A stretch of DNA of 64,000 bases from Limnochordales bacterium (GTDB taxonomy: Bacteria > Bacillota > Limnochordia > Limnochordales > DUMU01). The position numbers were made by a program, and so were the translations under genes. Below the pieces are notes generated by a model. The model was not told the origin of the DNA and did no database searches. It worked only from the letters and a program-made list of their open reading frames with translations. The stretch spans positions 62,001 through 126,000 of the forward strand of contig JADBKP010000009.1 in the NCBI GenBank assembly GCA_014896315.1, given 5' to 3'. Numbering within the stretch: position 1 is the first letter of the stretch; the number at the start of each line of letters is the position of its first letter. Positions 8,652 to 17,772 of this stretch are shown piece after piece.

Positions 8652-11372
8652 ATGGCAGCGGAGCTTGGGGTGCGTGAGAGTGCAAGAGGTGATCGGGTTG
8701 TTAAGGCAGGGATTGTGCTTGCCTTCACCGGCCGGTATACGTCCGTCCGCTTGCTTGCCCGTTTTCTGGAACTGGCCGGTATCAAGCTCGTCAAAAGCCT
8801 GCTTACCACTCCCGAGATCTTGCAGGCCGGTACTACTCTGGCCAGCGCCGATTTCTGCTTGCCCCTGCGGGCATTCGTAGGCCACGTATACCACCTCCTG
8901 ACCGAGAATCCTGATCTGACAGCTATCATCGCTCCAAATGTGCTGAGCGAGGACGGCAAGAGTGCCACCTGTTCCAAGTACCGCGACCTGGGCGGGGTTC
9001 TGATCCGGTCACTGGGTGATACGGTCGGCTATCTTCTGCACCACCTTGATGCCGGCACTCGCCGCCGGTTCCAGGAGAGGTTGGAGAGACTTGCCGGCAC
9101 AGAGATCATTCGGTCCTGCATGGAACGGGCGGCCGGTCTGCCGACCGTTATCATGCCGAGTATCCGTTCACTGGATTGGGTGGAGATGCGGAATCTCTGC
9201 TTCCGCCTCTACGCTGACCTAATGGGTTGGAAGAGGGTGCGGCGGGCTGCCTTGCTGTTGCCGGAAGGCGTGCGGCGTATATCTGACGGTATAAGACGGG
9301 TCGAGGAGGCTTTCTGCCGGGCCTGGGCGGAGGTTGTGGAGCAAAGAAAGGCAGGGTTCGAGAGGCTGCTTGCCGACGCACACAAGCCCCGGCTGGCGCT
9401 GGTCGGGCGCTCCTACCTTATAGACGACCCGCTCCTGACCGCCGGTCTGAAGCGATGGTTTGAGAGGCGGGGTGTGGCAGTCTTCACCGCCCGCGACCTG
9501 CCGGCGGAGTTGCTTGCTCCTGGATTGCGGGCGGCAGAAGGATTCTATGACACCTATAAGGAAGCCCGGGCCTTTGTGGAGTGGGCGCTGGATAAGGTGG
9601 ATGGTTTTATCTGCGCGGGCAGCTTCGGCTGCCATCCCGATGCCTTCCAGGTGGATTATCTGGCAGAGTACATCCGCGCTCGGGGAGTTCCGTGCTGGAT
9701 TTTCCGCTTTGATGAAGCAGCGGGGAGCGCCGGCTTCCAGACCCGGTTCGAAACCATTCTGACTTTTCTGCAAGAGTGCCGTGACCGGAGGTTGAGGGCT
9801 GGCACGATCCTGAGTAGGCCGGCCGGCGTTGGCGAAGCCGGCGCCGCGGCGCAGTCCCTTTCGAAAAGCTCGGGGGACTTACGCCGGCGGCCGCTGATCA
9901 TCTGGCCCTACATGGGTGAGATCCTCAACCTGCTGGTCGAGGAACTCGGGTACCAGACTGGTTTGGAGCAGTACATGGTATCGCCACCGCCGCTGGACGA
10001 GGAGGCCATGCTCCTTGGGAACGATCGGTATACGGAATCCTGTTCACCCTATGCGTGCAGCACCGGATCGTTGAAGCTGACACTGCGGCGGGTGCTGGAC
10101 GCTCTGGACGCTGAAGCGGCCGCGGCGCGCCGGGAGGGTAGGGATGGCGAGCCCCGGCGTATCCTCATCCTCATGGCTCGCGGTGAGGGGCCGTGCACCT
10201 TTGGCTGGTATGCCATAGTTCAGAACAAGCACCTGCCGCAGGAGTTTGCGGAAAGGCTGGCTGCCGGGGGTCACACCCTGGAGATGGCCACCATGGGTTT
10301 GAGCGGCGTGGTCGACTTTGTCCGGGAGCTTTGCCAGCTGGGCGACAGCCGCCGCCTGCGTCCCATACTGGAGTATCTGGAGGCCACCCAGCCGGAGGAG
10401 TCATCGACTGCCGGGCGGAATCCGGCACCGGCATGGCCTCTGCACCGATGGCGGAGGAGTTGGTTGCGCCTGCGGTTCTATCTGAATGCGGGCCGGATTG
10501 CGCTTCCGCTCTGGGTCAAGCTGCGAGCCGCCGAAGGGCTACGGGCGCGGGCCATGATCCTGCGAGCGCACGAGCTGCACGTGGGGGATGTGAGCAGGGC
10601 CTATCGTCAGGCCCTGGAGATACTGCGGCAGGCGCACTCGCTGCGCGCGATGGTGGCCGCTTATCGGCGTGGGATGCAGCTTCTGGCCTCCGTACCCCGG
10701 GATGACCGGCCGCGACCGAGGGTGGTGGCCGTCGGGGAGATCTACGTTGCCCTGACCAGCTTTGCCAACCGGGGTACGCTGGAGAACCTCCTGGGACGGG
10801 CCGGTATCGAGGTGGTCGAAGGTACTACCCTCAGTGGCTTCCTTGTAAACAGCCTCCGGGAGATGCTTCGCCGGTCGCTCCGTCGCAGCTGGCCTGCGCG
10901 GCCGCTTGCCGAGTGGCTGCGCCGCCACGGTATCTACATCGGTCGGCTGGAACAGCAGATTCGTGACAGGATGGCAATGCCGTTCATGGTGCACGAGGTG
11001 GGGGGCGAGGGATTGCCCACAGTCGGCCATGCCCGGCGGCATGTGGAAGCCGGGTGTGATGGGATCGTGCACGTTCAGCCTCTCAAGTGCATGCCGGAGA
11101 GCATCGCCAAGGATGCCGTCAAAGAACTGGCCGCTCTCTACAACGTCCTCTATTTGAGCCTTTCTTTTGACAAAGAGACGGATATCGAAAGGCTGAAAAC
11201 GGAGGTGGCTACCTTCGCCGCCCTGCTGCATGCACGCGTGGAGCAGGAGGGGGCGGGAGATCTGACTCGTTACCGGAAGGTAAGGCGGCAGGAGGTCGCC
11301 CGCCGGCGCAGGCTTGGCTGCCTCATCTCCAAGCTCTGGAGGACCTACTGCAGTCGGGGGGTTGGGGTCTGA
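8652..11372 (+). CDS. DUF2229/HgdB-like double-cubane cluster partner of the activase
   Basis: About 906 residues. The N-terminal half matches the DUF2229-type region that accompanies activases (GKSATCSKYRDLGG holds one Cys), and the centre and C-terminal part resemble 2-hydroxyacyl-CoA dehydratase beta subunits, with TESCSPYACSTGS and VQPLKCMPES supplying candidate cluster cysteines. In many Firmicutes the activase pair and this part form one chain of about 1,400 residues; here they are separate genes 92 bases apart. Double-cubane proteins of this type can reduce small molecules at very low potential, but the physiological substrate is unknown. The start is uncertain: ATG 8652 has only a weak ribosome site, and open frame extends up to 8520. 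Confidence 0.78.
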   Translation: MAAELGVRESARGDRVVKAGIVLAFTGRYTSVRLLARFLELAGIKLVKSLLTTPEILQAGTTLASADFCLPLRAFVGHVYHLLTENPDLTAIIAPNVLSEDGKSATCSKYRDLGGVLIRSLGDTVGYLLHHLDAGTRRRFQERLERLAGTEIIRSCMERAAGLPTVIMPSIRSLDWVEMRNLCFRLYADLMGWKRVRRAALLLPEGVRRISDGIRRVEEAFCRAWAEVVEQRKAGFERLLADAHKPRLALVGRSYLIDDPLLTAGLKRWFERRGVAVFTARDLPAELLAPGLRAAEGFYDTYKEARAFVEWALDKVDGFICAGSFGCHPDAFQVDYLAEYIRARGVPCWIFRFDEAAGSAGFQTRFETILTFLQECRDRRLRAGTILSRPAGVGEAGAAAQSLSKSSGDLRRRPLIIWPYMGEILNLLVEELGYQTGLEQYMVSPPPLDEEAMLLGNDRYTESCSPYACSTGSLKLTLRRVLDALDAEAAAARREGRDGEPRRILILMARGEGPCTFGWYAIVQNKHLPQEFAERLAAGGHTLEMATMGLSGVVDFVRELCQLGDSRRLRPILEYLEATQPEESSTAGRNPAPAWPLHRWRRSWLRLRFYLNAGRIALPLWVKLRAAEGLRARAMILRAHELHVGDVSRAYRQALEILRQAHSLRAMVAAYRRGMQLLASVPRDDRPRPRVVAVGEIYVALTSFANRGTLENLLGRAGIEVVEGTTLSGFLVNSLREMLRRSLRRSWPARPLAEWLRRHGIYIGRLEQQIRDRMAMPFMVHEVGGEGLPTVGHARRHVEAGCDGIVHVQPLKCMPESIAKDAVKELAALYNVLYLSLSFDKETDIERLKTEVATFAALLHARVEQEGAGDLTRYRKVRRQEVARRRRLGCLISKLWRTYCSRGVGV

Positions 11373-11536
11373 GATAGGTTGTGCTTGTAACCAGGCAGCT
11401 CCCGCGGACTTCTTGCAGAGAGTACTGGCAGGCAATGGCAAGAGTAGACGGTTTCGGTCAACCGTGGATAATATATTGGCGACGGTATCTACTTGATATA
11501 ACTCGTCCTGAGTCCTGAGTGATAAGGAGGAGCGCG

Positions 11537-12034
11537 ATGGACGCTCTGGAGTGCCTGCGCACGCGCCGGGCGATCCGCAAGTACAGCCAGGAACCAATCG
11601 CACGAGAGATCCTGGAAGAGATTATCGATGTGGCCCGGCTTGCACCCAGTGCCAATAACCGCCAGGCATGGGACTTCATCGTGGTCACAAACAAAGAGAA
11701 GCTCAAAGCGCTGGCAGAGGCGGCCGACTGGGGGCGGCATATCGCTGATGCTGCTGCCTGTGTTGCTGTGATCGTCCAGCCGAGCACGTTTGCCCGGGAA
11801 GATGGTGCCACCGCAGCTACCTACGTGATGCTGGCCGCCCGGGCCCACGGTGTTGGTAGCTGCTGGGTGGCCGGTGACCCGAGTCCCTTTGCGAACAGGG
11901 TAAAGGAGATCCTGGGGGTTCCTGCCAGTCTGCACCTGAGTGCACTGATTCCTCTTGGTTACCCGGCGGAAGAGCCGCACCCTGACAAGCGTCCGCTGCG
12001 GTCCGTGCTTCACTGGGAGAGATATCACGCGTAG
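11537..12034 (+). CDS. Nitroreductase-family flavoprotein
   Basis: The 165-residue product starts at ATG 11537 behind AAGGAGG. Early residues RTRRAIRKYS and LAPSANNRQAWDFIVV form the typical FMN-binding start of the family, and the glycine-rich HGVGSCWVAGD and ALIPLGYPAEEP stretches complete the fold. It is at the short end of the family's usual 170-220 residues. Members are dimeric FMN enzymes using NAD(P)H to reduce nitro compounds, quinones or flavins. It stands alone, 164 bases after the activase partner, and no substrate is indicated by its neighbours. Confidence 0.85.
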   Translation: MDALECLRTRRAIRKYSQEPIAREILEEIIDVARLAPSANNRQAWDFIVVTNKEKLKALAEAADWGRHIADAAACVAVIVQPSTFAREDGATAATYVMLAARAHGVGSCWVAGDPSPFANRVKEILGVPASLHLSALIPLGYPAEEPHPDKRPLRSVLHWERYHA

Positions 12035-12079
12035 CCGCTACGCCCAGGCGGAAGTGGGCCACGCCGCCACCCGGGCAGG

Positions 12080-12796
12080 GTGGGTGTGGCTCTTAGTGTC
12101 CTCCTCACGGCCAGAGAGATCTCTGCCGCGCACATAGTCCAGGGAAAGGCGTTGGTCGCTGTGCTTGGAAACTTAATCGACGCACTTGTACATTTCGACA
12201 AGTACCTTGGAGGAATAGTGGAATCATACGGCACGGCAACATACGCACTGCTGTTTGCAATTATCTTCCTCGAGACCGGATTAGTTATCACTCCGTTTCT
12301 GCCGGGTGATTCGTTATTGTTTGCTGCCGGTGCCTTCGCGGGAATAGGATCTCTGAATGTGATTATTCTTTTGGTGCTTTTGTCAGCCGCAGCGATAATT
12401 GGCGATGCAGTTAACTATCATATCGGTAAAGCGATCGGCGAAAGGCTGTACAAATCTGAACAACGTCTTATTAAGAAAGAGTACATTGACGAAGCGCGCG
12501 TCTTCTACGAACGCTACGGGCCCATGGCAATCGTCCTTGGTCGTTTTGTTCCGATAATAAGGACATTTGTCCCGTTTGTTGCAGGAATCGGCCAGATGCG
12601 TTATTCGCGGTTTCTGGTGTACAATGCGCTGGGCGGCATTTGCTGGGTAGCCTTATTTACCCTGGGCGGTTACTACTTCGGTGGCCTGCAAATAGTGAAG
12701 GAGAATTTCGGTCTTGTAGCAGCGGCAATCATTGCTATCTCAGTAATGCCGGCTGTCATTACGTTTATCAGAACCAGGCGGGCCGCTTGCCGCTAG
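12080..12796 (+). CDS. DedA/SNARE-associated family membrane protein
   Basis: An integral membrane protein with the DedA signature: ETGLVITPFLPGDSLLF, then a helix pair around GDAVNYHIGKAIG, and GRFVPIIRTFVPFVAGIGQM, which carries the conserved FXRXXPXXR-like arginines. DedA proteins act in lipid transport or membrane proton-motive-force upkeep. The start is open: GTG 12080 is the longest choice, but the first 24-27 residues look unlike the family and a TTG or GTG near 12152-12164 behind AGGGAAAGG is plausible. Unlike its neighbours the gene uses many A- and T-ending codons (ATA, TTA, AAT), a composition shift that could mean recent acquisition. Confidence 0.85.
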   Translation: MGVALSVLLTAREISAAHIVQGKALVAVLGNLIDALVHFDKYLGGIVESYGTATYALLFAIIFLETGLVITPFLPGDSLLFAAGAFAGIGSLNVIILLVLLSAAAIIGDAVNYHIGKAIGERLYKSEQRLIKKEYIDEARVFYERYGPMAIVLGRFVPIIRTFVPFVAGIGQMRYSRFLVYNALGGICWVALFTLGGYYFGGLQIVKENFGLVAAAIIAISVMPAVITFIRTRRAACR

Positions 12797-12960
12797 AAGG
12801 CAGGCCGGCCGTTTCCCCTTTTGGACGGCCCTGTGACCTGACCCGCTTACCACCTCAAGTCCTGCCCGGTCCCCCTCGTTGATGTGGAATATTGTGCCAT
12901 TTGTGGGCGTGGGAAGTTCCACTGCAATAAATTGTCAGATACGCAGTACGAGTGGAAGTA

Positions 12961-12989
12961 TTGACAGGCTTGTACTATATACATAAAAT
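12961..12989 (+). promoter_or_regulatory. Sigma-A type promoter for the barrel-protein genes
   Basis: TTGACA at 12961-12966 and TAAAAT at 12984-12989 are 17 bases apart in an AT-rich island within GC-rich DNA. It lies about 70 bases before the first beta-barrel gene, with no other gene between. Confidence 0.7.
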
Positions 12990-13062
12990 ACAGACAAAAC
13001 TGACAGTGTTTTGCTGCCGTGGCTGATCGGACGGTGCTGACCAGCAGCAGGGGGTGAGCGGC

Positions 13063-14304
13063 GTGGACTTCTCGGGCGTCCTTCGGGTGCTGATCTACTC
13101 GTCTTTGGTCTTTCTGCCCCCGGCATTACTCCTACCTCCGACTGCAGGCGCCGCTTTTGAGCTGGCCTCTTCCACCCGGGATACCCGCGAGCAGTACGCA
13201 GGGAGCGGGTGGAGCGGCGAGCTGCGCCTGAGAGTGGATGGTTATGCTGGGAGATTACCGATTCCAGACGACGGTGTCAGCGATGCCATCCAGGATATCA
13301 GGCGGCGGGAGCTGCCGGCGGACGGTACGCAGATCGGTATCCGGCAGATGACACGGCTCCGGTGGGAGGTGGCTCCTACAAGCCTGTCCCGGCTACGCCT
13401 CACCTTGCGGAATTACGGTTACTGGGGGGTCGGCTATTACACGTCCGGAAGTTACGGCATCCGTTCCTTCACGGCCGACCCGTTTTCCATCGAGGAGTTG
13501 GCAGTTCAATTCCCGGTGGGGCGGGGGATGGTTTCGCTTGGTTCACAGTATTTCCAGCTGGGGTCGGTCGGACTTCTGGCCGCTACTCCCTTAAGTGAGG
13601 CCGAGGGGGTTGCCGTCCCCCTGACCCTGGGCATCTGGGAAGAAGCGGTCGACAGGCGGGTGCTCGCACTCCTTCTGGGGCGGGTGAAGACGGAATTTGA
13701 CGAGGAGTCCGGCCTCGTCGTGGCGGCGGATGATTACGCAGCCGTGCGGGTCGGGATTGCCGCAGACCAGTCCTTTTCGGGTCTGAACCTTCTTCTCAGC
13801 GGGAGGGGCGGCGAGCAGGGCATCTCCTGGGACCGGATCGACGCCGGCGGGTCGCGCCTGGAGATTGCTGTAGGGCGGGCCGGACCGGCCTCAGCCTGGC
13901 GGCTGGCCGGTTACGGGGAATGGCCCATACGGCGATGGCCGGGTTGGACGGTGCAGGTGGGGTACGTACAGGCGGGCTATCCCATCGGGTACGCTCAGCT
14001 GGCAGACCTTGGCGGCTCGCTGCCGCTTGCCTCGGGAGAGGCCATGGTGGGAGTCTCCGCGACCTTGCCCTCCGGATCATCCGCGGTCGGGCATGCGGCG
14101 GCTGCGGGGAGTGTGAGGAACGCGGCATGGATAGGAGCCTTGCGGGTTTACAGCGCTGGGGCAGGCGGACTCTCAGGCCAAGCGCGGCTGGGTTGGGAGG
14201 GAAGGGTGTGGCCCGGGGTGATGCTGCGAGCCGAATGGATCCAGTGGGCACTCGCGGCCGGTGGCTACGGCAGGGGACGGATTGACCTGGCATATCAGTT
14301 CTAG
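13063..14304 (+). CDS. Predicted outer-membrane beta-barrel protein 1
   Basis: GTG 13063 sits after GGGGGTGA; an in-frame GTG at 13054 is a second option. The product of about 413 residues has a hydrophobic export signal (to about residue 33) and then almost only short alternating strands with frequent Gly, Tyr, Trp and Arg, without any helix-rich domain. It ends in GRIDLAYQF: alternating hydrophobic residues with a terminal Phe, as in the signal read by BamA. I do not recognise a named family. A porin-like or structural barrel in an outer membrane is the simplest reading, and the following gene has the same architecture. Confidence 0.6.
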   Translation: MDFSGVLRVLIYSSLVFLPPALLLPPTAGAAFELASSTRDTREQYAGSGWSGELRLRVDGYAGRLPIPDDGVSDAIQDIRRRELPADGTQIGIRQMTRLRWEVAPTSLSRLRLTLRNYGYWGVGYYTSGSYGIRSFTADPFSIEELAVQFPVGRGMVSLGSQYFQLGSVGLLAATPLSEAEGVAVPLTLGIWEEAVDRRVLALLLGRVKTEFDEESGLVVAADDYAAVRVGIAADQSFSGLNLLLSGRGGEQGISWDRIDAGGSRLEIAVGRAGPASAWRLAGYGEWPIRRWPGWTVQVGYVQAGYPIGYAQLADLGGSLPLASGEAMVGVSATLPSGSSAVGHAAAAGSVRNAAWIGALRVYSAGAGGLSGQARLGWEGRVWPGVMLRAEWIQWALAAGGYGRGRIDLAYQF

Positions 14305-14330
14305 CCATGGCAGGAGGCAGGGGATGAGCG

Positions 14331-15506
14331 ATGAAGCGAGTCTCTTCCCATTTGCCGGCGTCGAGCTTGGGGGTGGTGATGTTGGGGGCGTTGACATTGC
14401 TGGCATCAGCCTTCTGCCATGCTGCACCTGCTGCACCTGCCCCCGGCAGGGCGGAAACAGAAGCGTCTCTGCCCGCCCTGACTCTCCGGCCGAGCGGCTG
14501 GTGGGAATGGGAGTATGCGTTTCGAACCGGCGAAGCTCCGTCGGTTACCCAGAAGCTGCACCTCGAGATGGCAGGGGCGGTAGCCCCGCAAATCCAGGGG
14601 AAGATCGTTTTTGAACACAAAGGAGTGTGGGGTGCGGGCGGGACGGGTCGAGTTGGGGGAACGGGACTGGTCGGGTCGCCCGTCTCCAGTCCTTTGCTGC
14701 GAACGAGCGAGGCGTATGTCGAGCTTCACCCCGGACAGCTCGAGGGGTGGGGCAGCTGGCGGCTGGGGAGGCTTCGATTTCAACTGGGCCCGGTAGGTTT
14801 GCTGAGCGCTAATCCCTTTGACGCCCTGGAGGGAGTGCACTGGCAGAAGAGCCGGAGCGATTGGTTGATTGAGGCCGTCTGGGCCCGTCTGGATACGAGT
14901 TACGTCACTTACCTGAACTACGTATACGACACGGACGAGTACGTGGCCATCCATGCCGGACGGGTGCTGGGCGGGGGGCAGACAGCGCAGGCGGGCATCA
15001 CGTGGTTGGCCGACGGCCTGGCGGGAGAGCGCGGGGTGGCGCTGGACTTTGCGGGGACGCTGACCGGCGGCCGGCGTCTGGTGATCGAGTTGGCCGGTTA
15101 TGAGGCCAGCCGGACTTCCTACGACTACCAGGGATGGGTGGGTGCGGCGGCGGCCAGCATCGATCTTTGGGTGGACGAGCGCCAGACGTTGAGCTTGACG
15201 GCGGCCTCAGTTCACCCGGGATTTACGCCAATGGCAAGCAACCTGCGCTCTGCGGGAGGCAGTATCCCCTTCTTCAACGGCAGTACGGGGGTGGAGCTTT
15301 ATGCCTCTCGTCTCATAAGGGTGGGTGCGGTCGGAGAGATAGAAGTGCGCCACCAGGTTCGCTGGGGGGAGCCCCTTTCGGAGCTGAGGCTTGGAGTTAC
15401 GGTGGCCGGGCCGGGGCCGGGGGTTTCCACCGGCAGATTGCAGTGGACGAGAAAGGGAGAAGTGACATCCATCAGCGGTTCAGCCGGTTTCCAGATGGCC
15501 TTCTGA
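14331..15506 (+). CDS. Predicted outer-membrane beta-barrel protein 2
   Basis: A 391-residue protein, ATG 14331 after a GGCAGGGGATGAGCG ribosome site, 26 bases behind the first barrel gene and so probably co-transcribed. A signal peptide runs to about residue 31 (cut near FCHAAPA). The mature part is strand-rich with aromatic girdle-like residues (WWEWEYAF, SYVTYLNYVYD) and glycine-rich turns, and the last residues are SGSAGFQMAF with terminal Phe. Both proteins contain a matching LGPVGLLSANPF or LGSVGLLAATPL segment about 150 residues in, which shows that they are paralogues. The function is unknown; a porin is possible. Confidence 0.6.
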   Translation: MKRVSSHLPASSLGVVMLGALTLLASAFCHAAPAAPAPGRAETEASLPALTLRPSGWWEWEYAFRTGEAPSVTQKLHLEMAGAVAPQIQGKIVFEHKGVWGAGGTGRVGGTGLVGSPVSSPLLRTSEAYVELHPGQLEGWGSWRLGRLRFQLGPVGLLSANPFDALEGVHWQKSRSDWLIEAVWARLDTSYVTYLNYVYDTDEYVAIHAGRVLGGGQTAQAGITWLADGLAGERGVALDFAGTLTGGRRLVIELAGYEASRTSYDYQGWVGAAAASIDLWVDERQTLSLTAASVHPGFTPMASNLRSAGGSIPFFNGSTGVELYASRLIRVGAVGEIEVRHQVRWGEPLSELRLGVTVAGPGPGVSTGRLQWTRKGEVTSISGSAGFQMAF

Positions 15507-15607
15507 TGACTTGACTCTGCTTTCAACCCTTGGGGTGCGGGAGCTCCGTGGCAAGGACGAGGTGCGGACAGTTACCGATACATAAGCCCGACAAGGAGGG
15601 GATCTCT

Positions 15608-16255
15608 GTGAAGCATCGGATTCGCACTGCCGTTTGGAGTCTGGCAGTTGGTGTCGTTGCCGTCCTGGCGTTTTCTGCTGGCGCGCTGGCCGGCCCGCTG
15701 ACCGGGGTCAAGATCACCGTTGATCCGGGGCATGGCGGCAGCGACCCCGGAGCGATCGGGCCGACCGGACTGCGGGAAGCCGATGTCAACCTTCGGGTGG
15801 GCACCGTGCTCCGCAACTGCCTGGTGGAGTATGGCGGGGCGACGGTGCAGATGACCCGGACCAGCGACGTCTACGTCAGCCTGGCGGACCGGGTGAACAT
15901 GGCCAACTCCTGGGGGGCTCATCGGTTCATCTCCGTGCACCACAACTCCTCCAGCGATCCCACCGTCAACGGTACAGAAACCTACGCCTACACCTACGGC
16001 AGCTCTTTGAGCTTTGACCTGCGCAACAAGGTCCATGCCCAACTGTTGGCCTGGGGAGGACTTCCCGACCGGGGCGCCCGGACGGCCAATTTCTACGTGC
16101 TCAGGTACACCAATATGCCGGCCATCCTCACCGAGGCGTCATTTATCTCCAACCCCTACGAAGAAGCCCGCCTCCGGGACGCCGGCTATACCTGGCGAGA
16201 GGGTTACTACATCTACAAGGGTATCGCCGATCATTTCGGCGTTCCGTATCAGTGA
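15608..16255 (+). CDS. N-acetylmuramoyl-L-alanine amidase (Amidase_3), secreted
   Basis: GTG 15608 follows ACAAGGAGGGG. A signal peptide of 29 residues (cut near ALAGP) precedes one Amidase_3 domain that fills the rest of the 215 residues. The zinc ligands His42 (DPGHGG), Glu57 (GLREADVN) and His111 or 112 (SVHHN) and the catalytic Glu176 (AILTEASF) are all present, so the enzyme should cut the amide bond between muramic acid and stem peptide. No wall-binding repeat is attached. Similar enzymes act in cell separation, spore cortex turnover or germination; which applies here cannot be told from the sequence. Confidence 0.9.
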   Translation: MKHRIRTAVWSLAVGVVAVLAFSAGALAGPLTGVKITVDPGHGGSDPGAIGPTGLREADVNLRVGTVLRNCLVEYGGATVQMTRTSDVYVSLADRVNMANSWGAHRFISVHHNSSSDPTVNGTETYAYTYGSSLSFDLRNKVHAQLLAWGGLPDRGARTANFYVLRYTNMPAILTEASFISNPYEEARLRDAGYTWREGYYIYKGIADHFGVPYQ

Positions 16256-16322
16256 ACGGACGGCCGCACGACCCGGCGCACGACCCGGCGACCGATAGCC
16301 GCCTGATAGCTGACTAGATGCA

Positions 16323-16349
16323 GTGAGGGGCTCCCGCACCCCTCATTTA
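16323..16349. terminator. Stem-loop between convergent amidase and SplB genes
   Basis: TGAGGGG (16324-16330) pairs with CCCCTCA (16339-16345) around an 8-base loop, followed by TTTAA. It lies between the two stop codons and may serve both directions. Confidence 0.5.
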
Positions 16350-16352
16350 AGG

Positions 16353-17564
16353 CTATACGATGTAGTCGAGAGTGGCCTCCGGAAATAGCCGGCGGAGGTG
16401 CTCGGTAAAGAACCGGGTGATCTCCTTGTAGGTTTCCCCGCCGTACACGTACTTGCCATAGCCAAACTGACCCCATTTCCACTTCCGCTGGCTTTCGTTC
16501 ATCTCGAGGGCGGTGGTTGGGTAGACTTCCAGGATCGTCTGCTTTGCCCTGGGCGTGAACCGGTGAGCCACGATCTCGAAGCGCAGGTCATTCTCAGGAG
16601 TAGTTCGGGGCAGCCTTGCCCTGATCTTTTCCAGTAGATCCGCATATTCCTTCTTCCAGCCGTCGTAGATGATCACAGGTGAGATGTGAAAACCAAGGGG
16701 ATACCCGGCCAGGGCTACCCTGGCTGCGGCATCCAGGCGTGCACTTACTGGTGGAACTGCTTTCTCAAACTGCCTCGCTACGGTCCTGGTGTTGACGGAG
16801 AACCGGATCCGAGTGTGGCCGTTGTGTGCCAGGCCGAGCAAGGGGTCAACGGCCGCAAACTTGGTGACAAAACGAAAACGGCCAAACTCGGAGCGGGCAA
16901 AGTGTTCAATAGCCGTACGCAGAGCATGACTCCAGTGTTCCACCGCTACCGGGTCGGAAGTGCACGAGCCGTCGAAGTAAGTTAACCGGGGGGCTCGTTC
17001 CCGGGCGTACCTGTCGGCAATGTCCAGGATCTCCGCAAGGTTCACGTAAATTCGGACGTATGGTCTGGTGCTCAGGTTGGTGTTGAGGTAACAGTAATGG
17101 CAATGGCCGGGACATCCAGTGGCGAGAGGTAGCGCGTAATCCGCTGAGGGCCTGGAGGTCTGGAAGGTTGTGCCCCGGCGCACCCCGACCACCAGCGTCC
17201 GCTTGGCTTCGAGGAACCGGCGGCGCGGCGTGCTGCCGGGCAGGCCCGTAATCCGATTGTGCGACCCTGCCATAAGGATAGGTAGCCCGGCGCTGAGTGC
17301 TTGTTCGTAAATCTTCTTGCCCAGCGGGTATTCCAGCGCCCGCGGTTCAAAGTAGACCCGGGAGGGGTTGAAGACGAAGGTAGCGGCGGTCCTGGTCTCT
17401 GCCACGGCCGTAGTCCTAGCCTCCGCCTCGGCCTCCACCTCAGCGTCCACCTCAGTCTCAGTCTCTGCCTGGGCTTCAGGCACCGCTTTTGCCTTAGTTC
17501 GCGCACCGGTCTCAATCCCGGTCTTAGCCTGGGTCTCGGTTGAAGAGTTGATCGATGATTCCAT
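16353..17564 (-). CDS. splB: Spore photoproduct lyase (radical SAM)
   Basis: SplB reverses the UV-induced thymine dimer of spore DNA during germination. The radical-SAM cluster motif CPGHCHYC has Cys151, Cys155 and Cys158, and the hydrogen-donor Cys201 lies in the family motif GSCTSDPVAVEH. HISPVIIYDGWKKEY and FTPRAKQTILEVYP are further hallmarks. The catalytic part begins near residue 62. Before it is an unusual tail of about 55 residues built from Glu, Ala, Thr and Lys (for example EAEAEARTTAVAETRTA), absent in typical members of about 340 residues; a later start cannot be excluded but no better ribosome site was seen. The gene implies a spore former. Confidence 0.92.
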   Translation of the reverse strand: MESSINSSTETQAKTGIETGARTKAKAVPEAQAETETEVDAEVEAEAEARTTAVAETRTAATFVFNPSRVYFEPRALEYPLGKKIYEQALSAGLPILMAGSHNRITGLPGSTPRRRFLEAKRTLVVGVRRGTTFQTSRPSADYALPLATGCPGHCHYCYLNTNLSTRPYVRIYVNLAEILDIADRYARERAPRLTYFDGSCTSDPVAVEHWSHALRTAIEHFARSEFGRFRFVTKFAAVDPLLGLAHNGHTRIRFSVNTRTVARQFEKAVPPVSARLDAAARVALAGYPLGFHISPVIIYDGWKKEYADLLEKIRARLPRTTPENDLRFEIVAHRFTPRAKQTILEVYPTTALEMNESQRKWKWGQFGYGKYVYGGETYKEITRFFTEHLRRLFPEATLDYIV

Positions 17565-17704
17565 GCACGTCCCCCTACGGGTTAGGCTGACCGTGTTGCG
17601 TCCGGTGCATGCAGAGTCGTTCTGGTTGACCGGGAAGGCGTTGCTTGTGAGAATTGTTCAGCATGGCACGGGTGCTCCTCTCACTGCCCGGGGCGGCGGG
17701 ATAC

Positions 17705-17740
17705 AAAAAACTCGTCCCTTAAAAAGGACGAGTTTTCTCA
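17705..17740 (-). terminator. Terminator downstream of bpsA
   Basis: On the minus strand AAAACTCGTCC pairs with GGACGAGTTTT (17726-17736 with 17707-17717) around 8 bases and runs into TTTTTT. Three copies of TTAACGTCTTC-like sequence lie between it and the bpsA stop. Confidence 0.85.
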
Positions 17741-17772
17741 ACGGGTCTCCTTAACGTCTTCTTAACGTCTTC

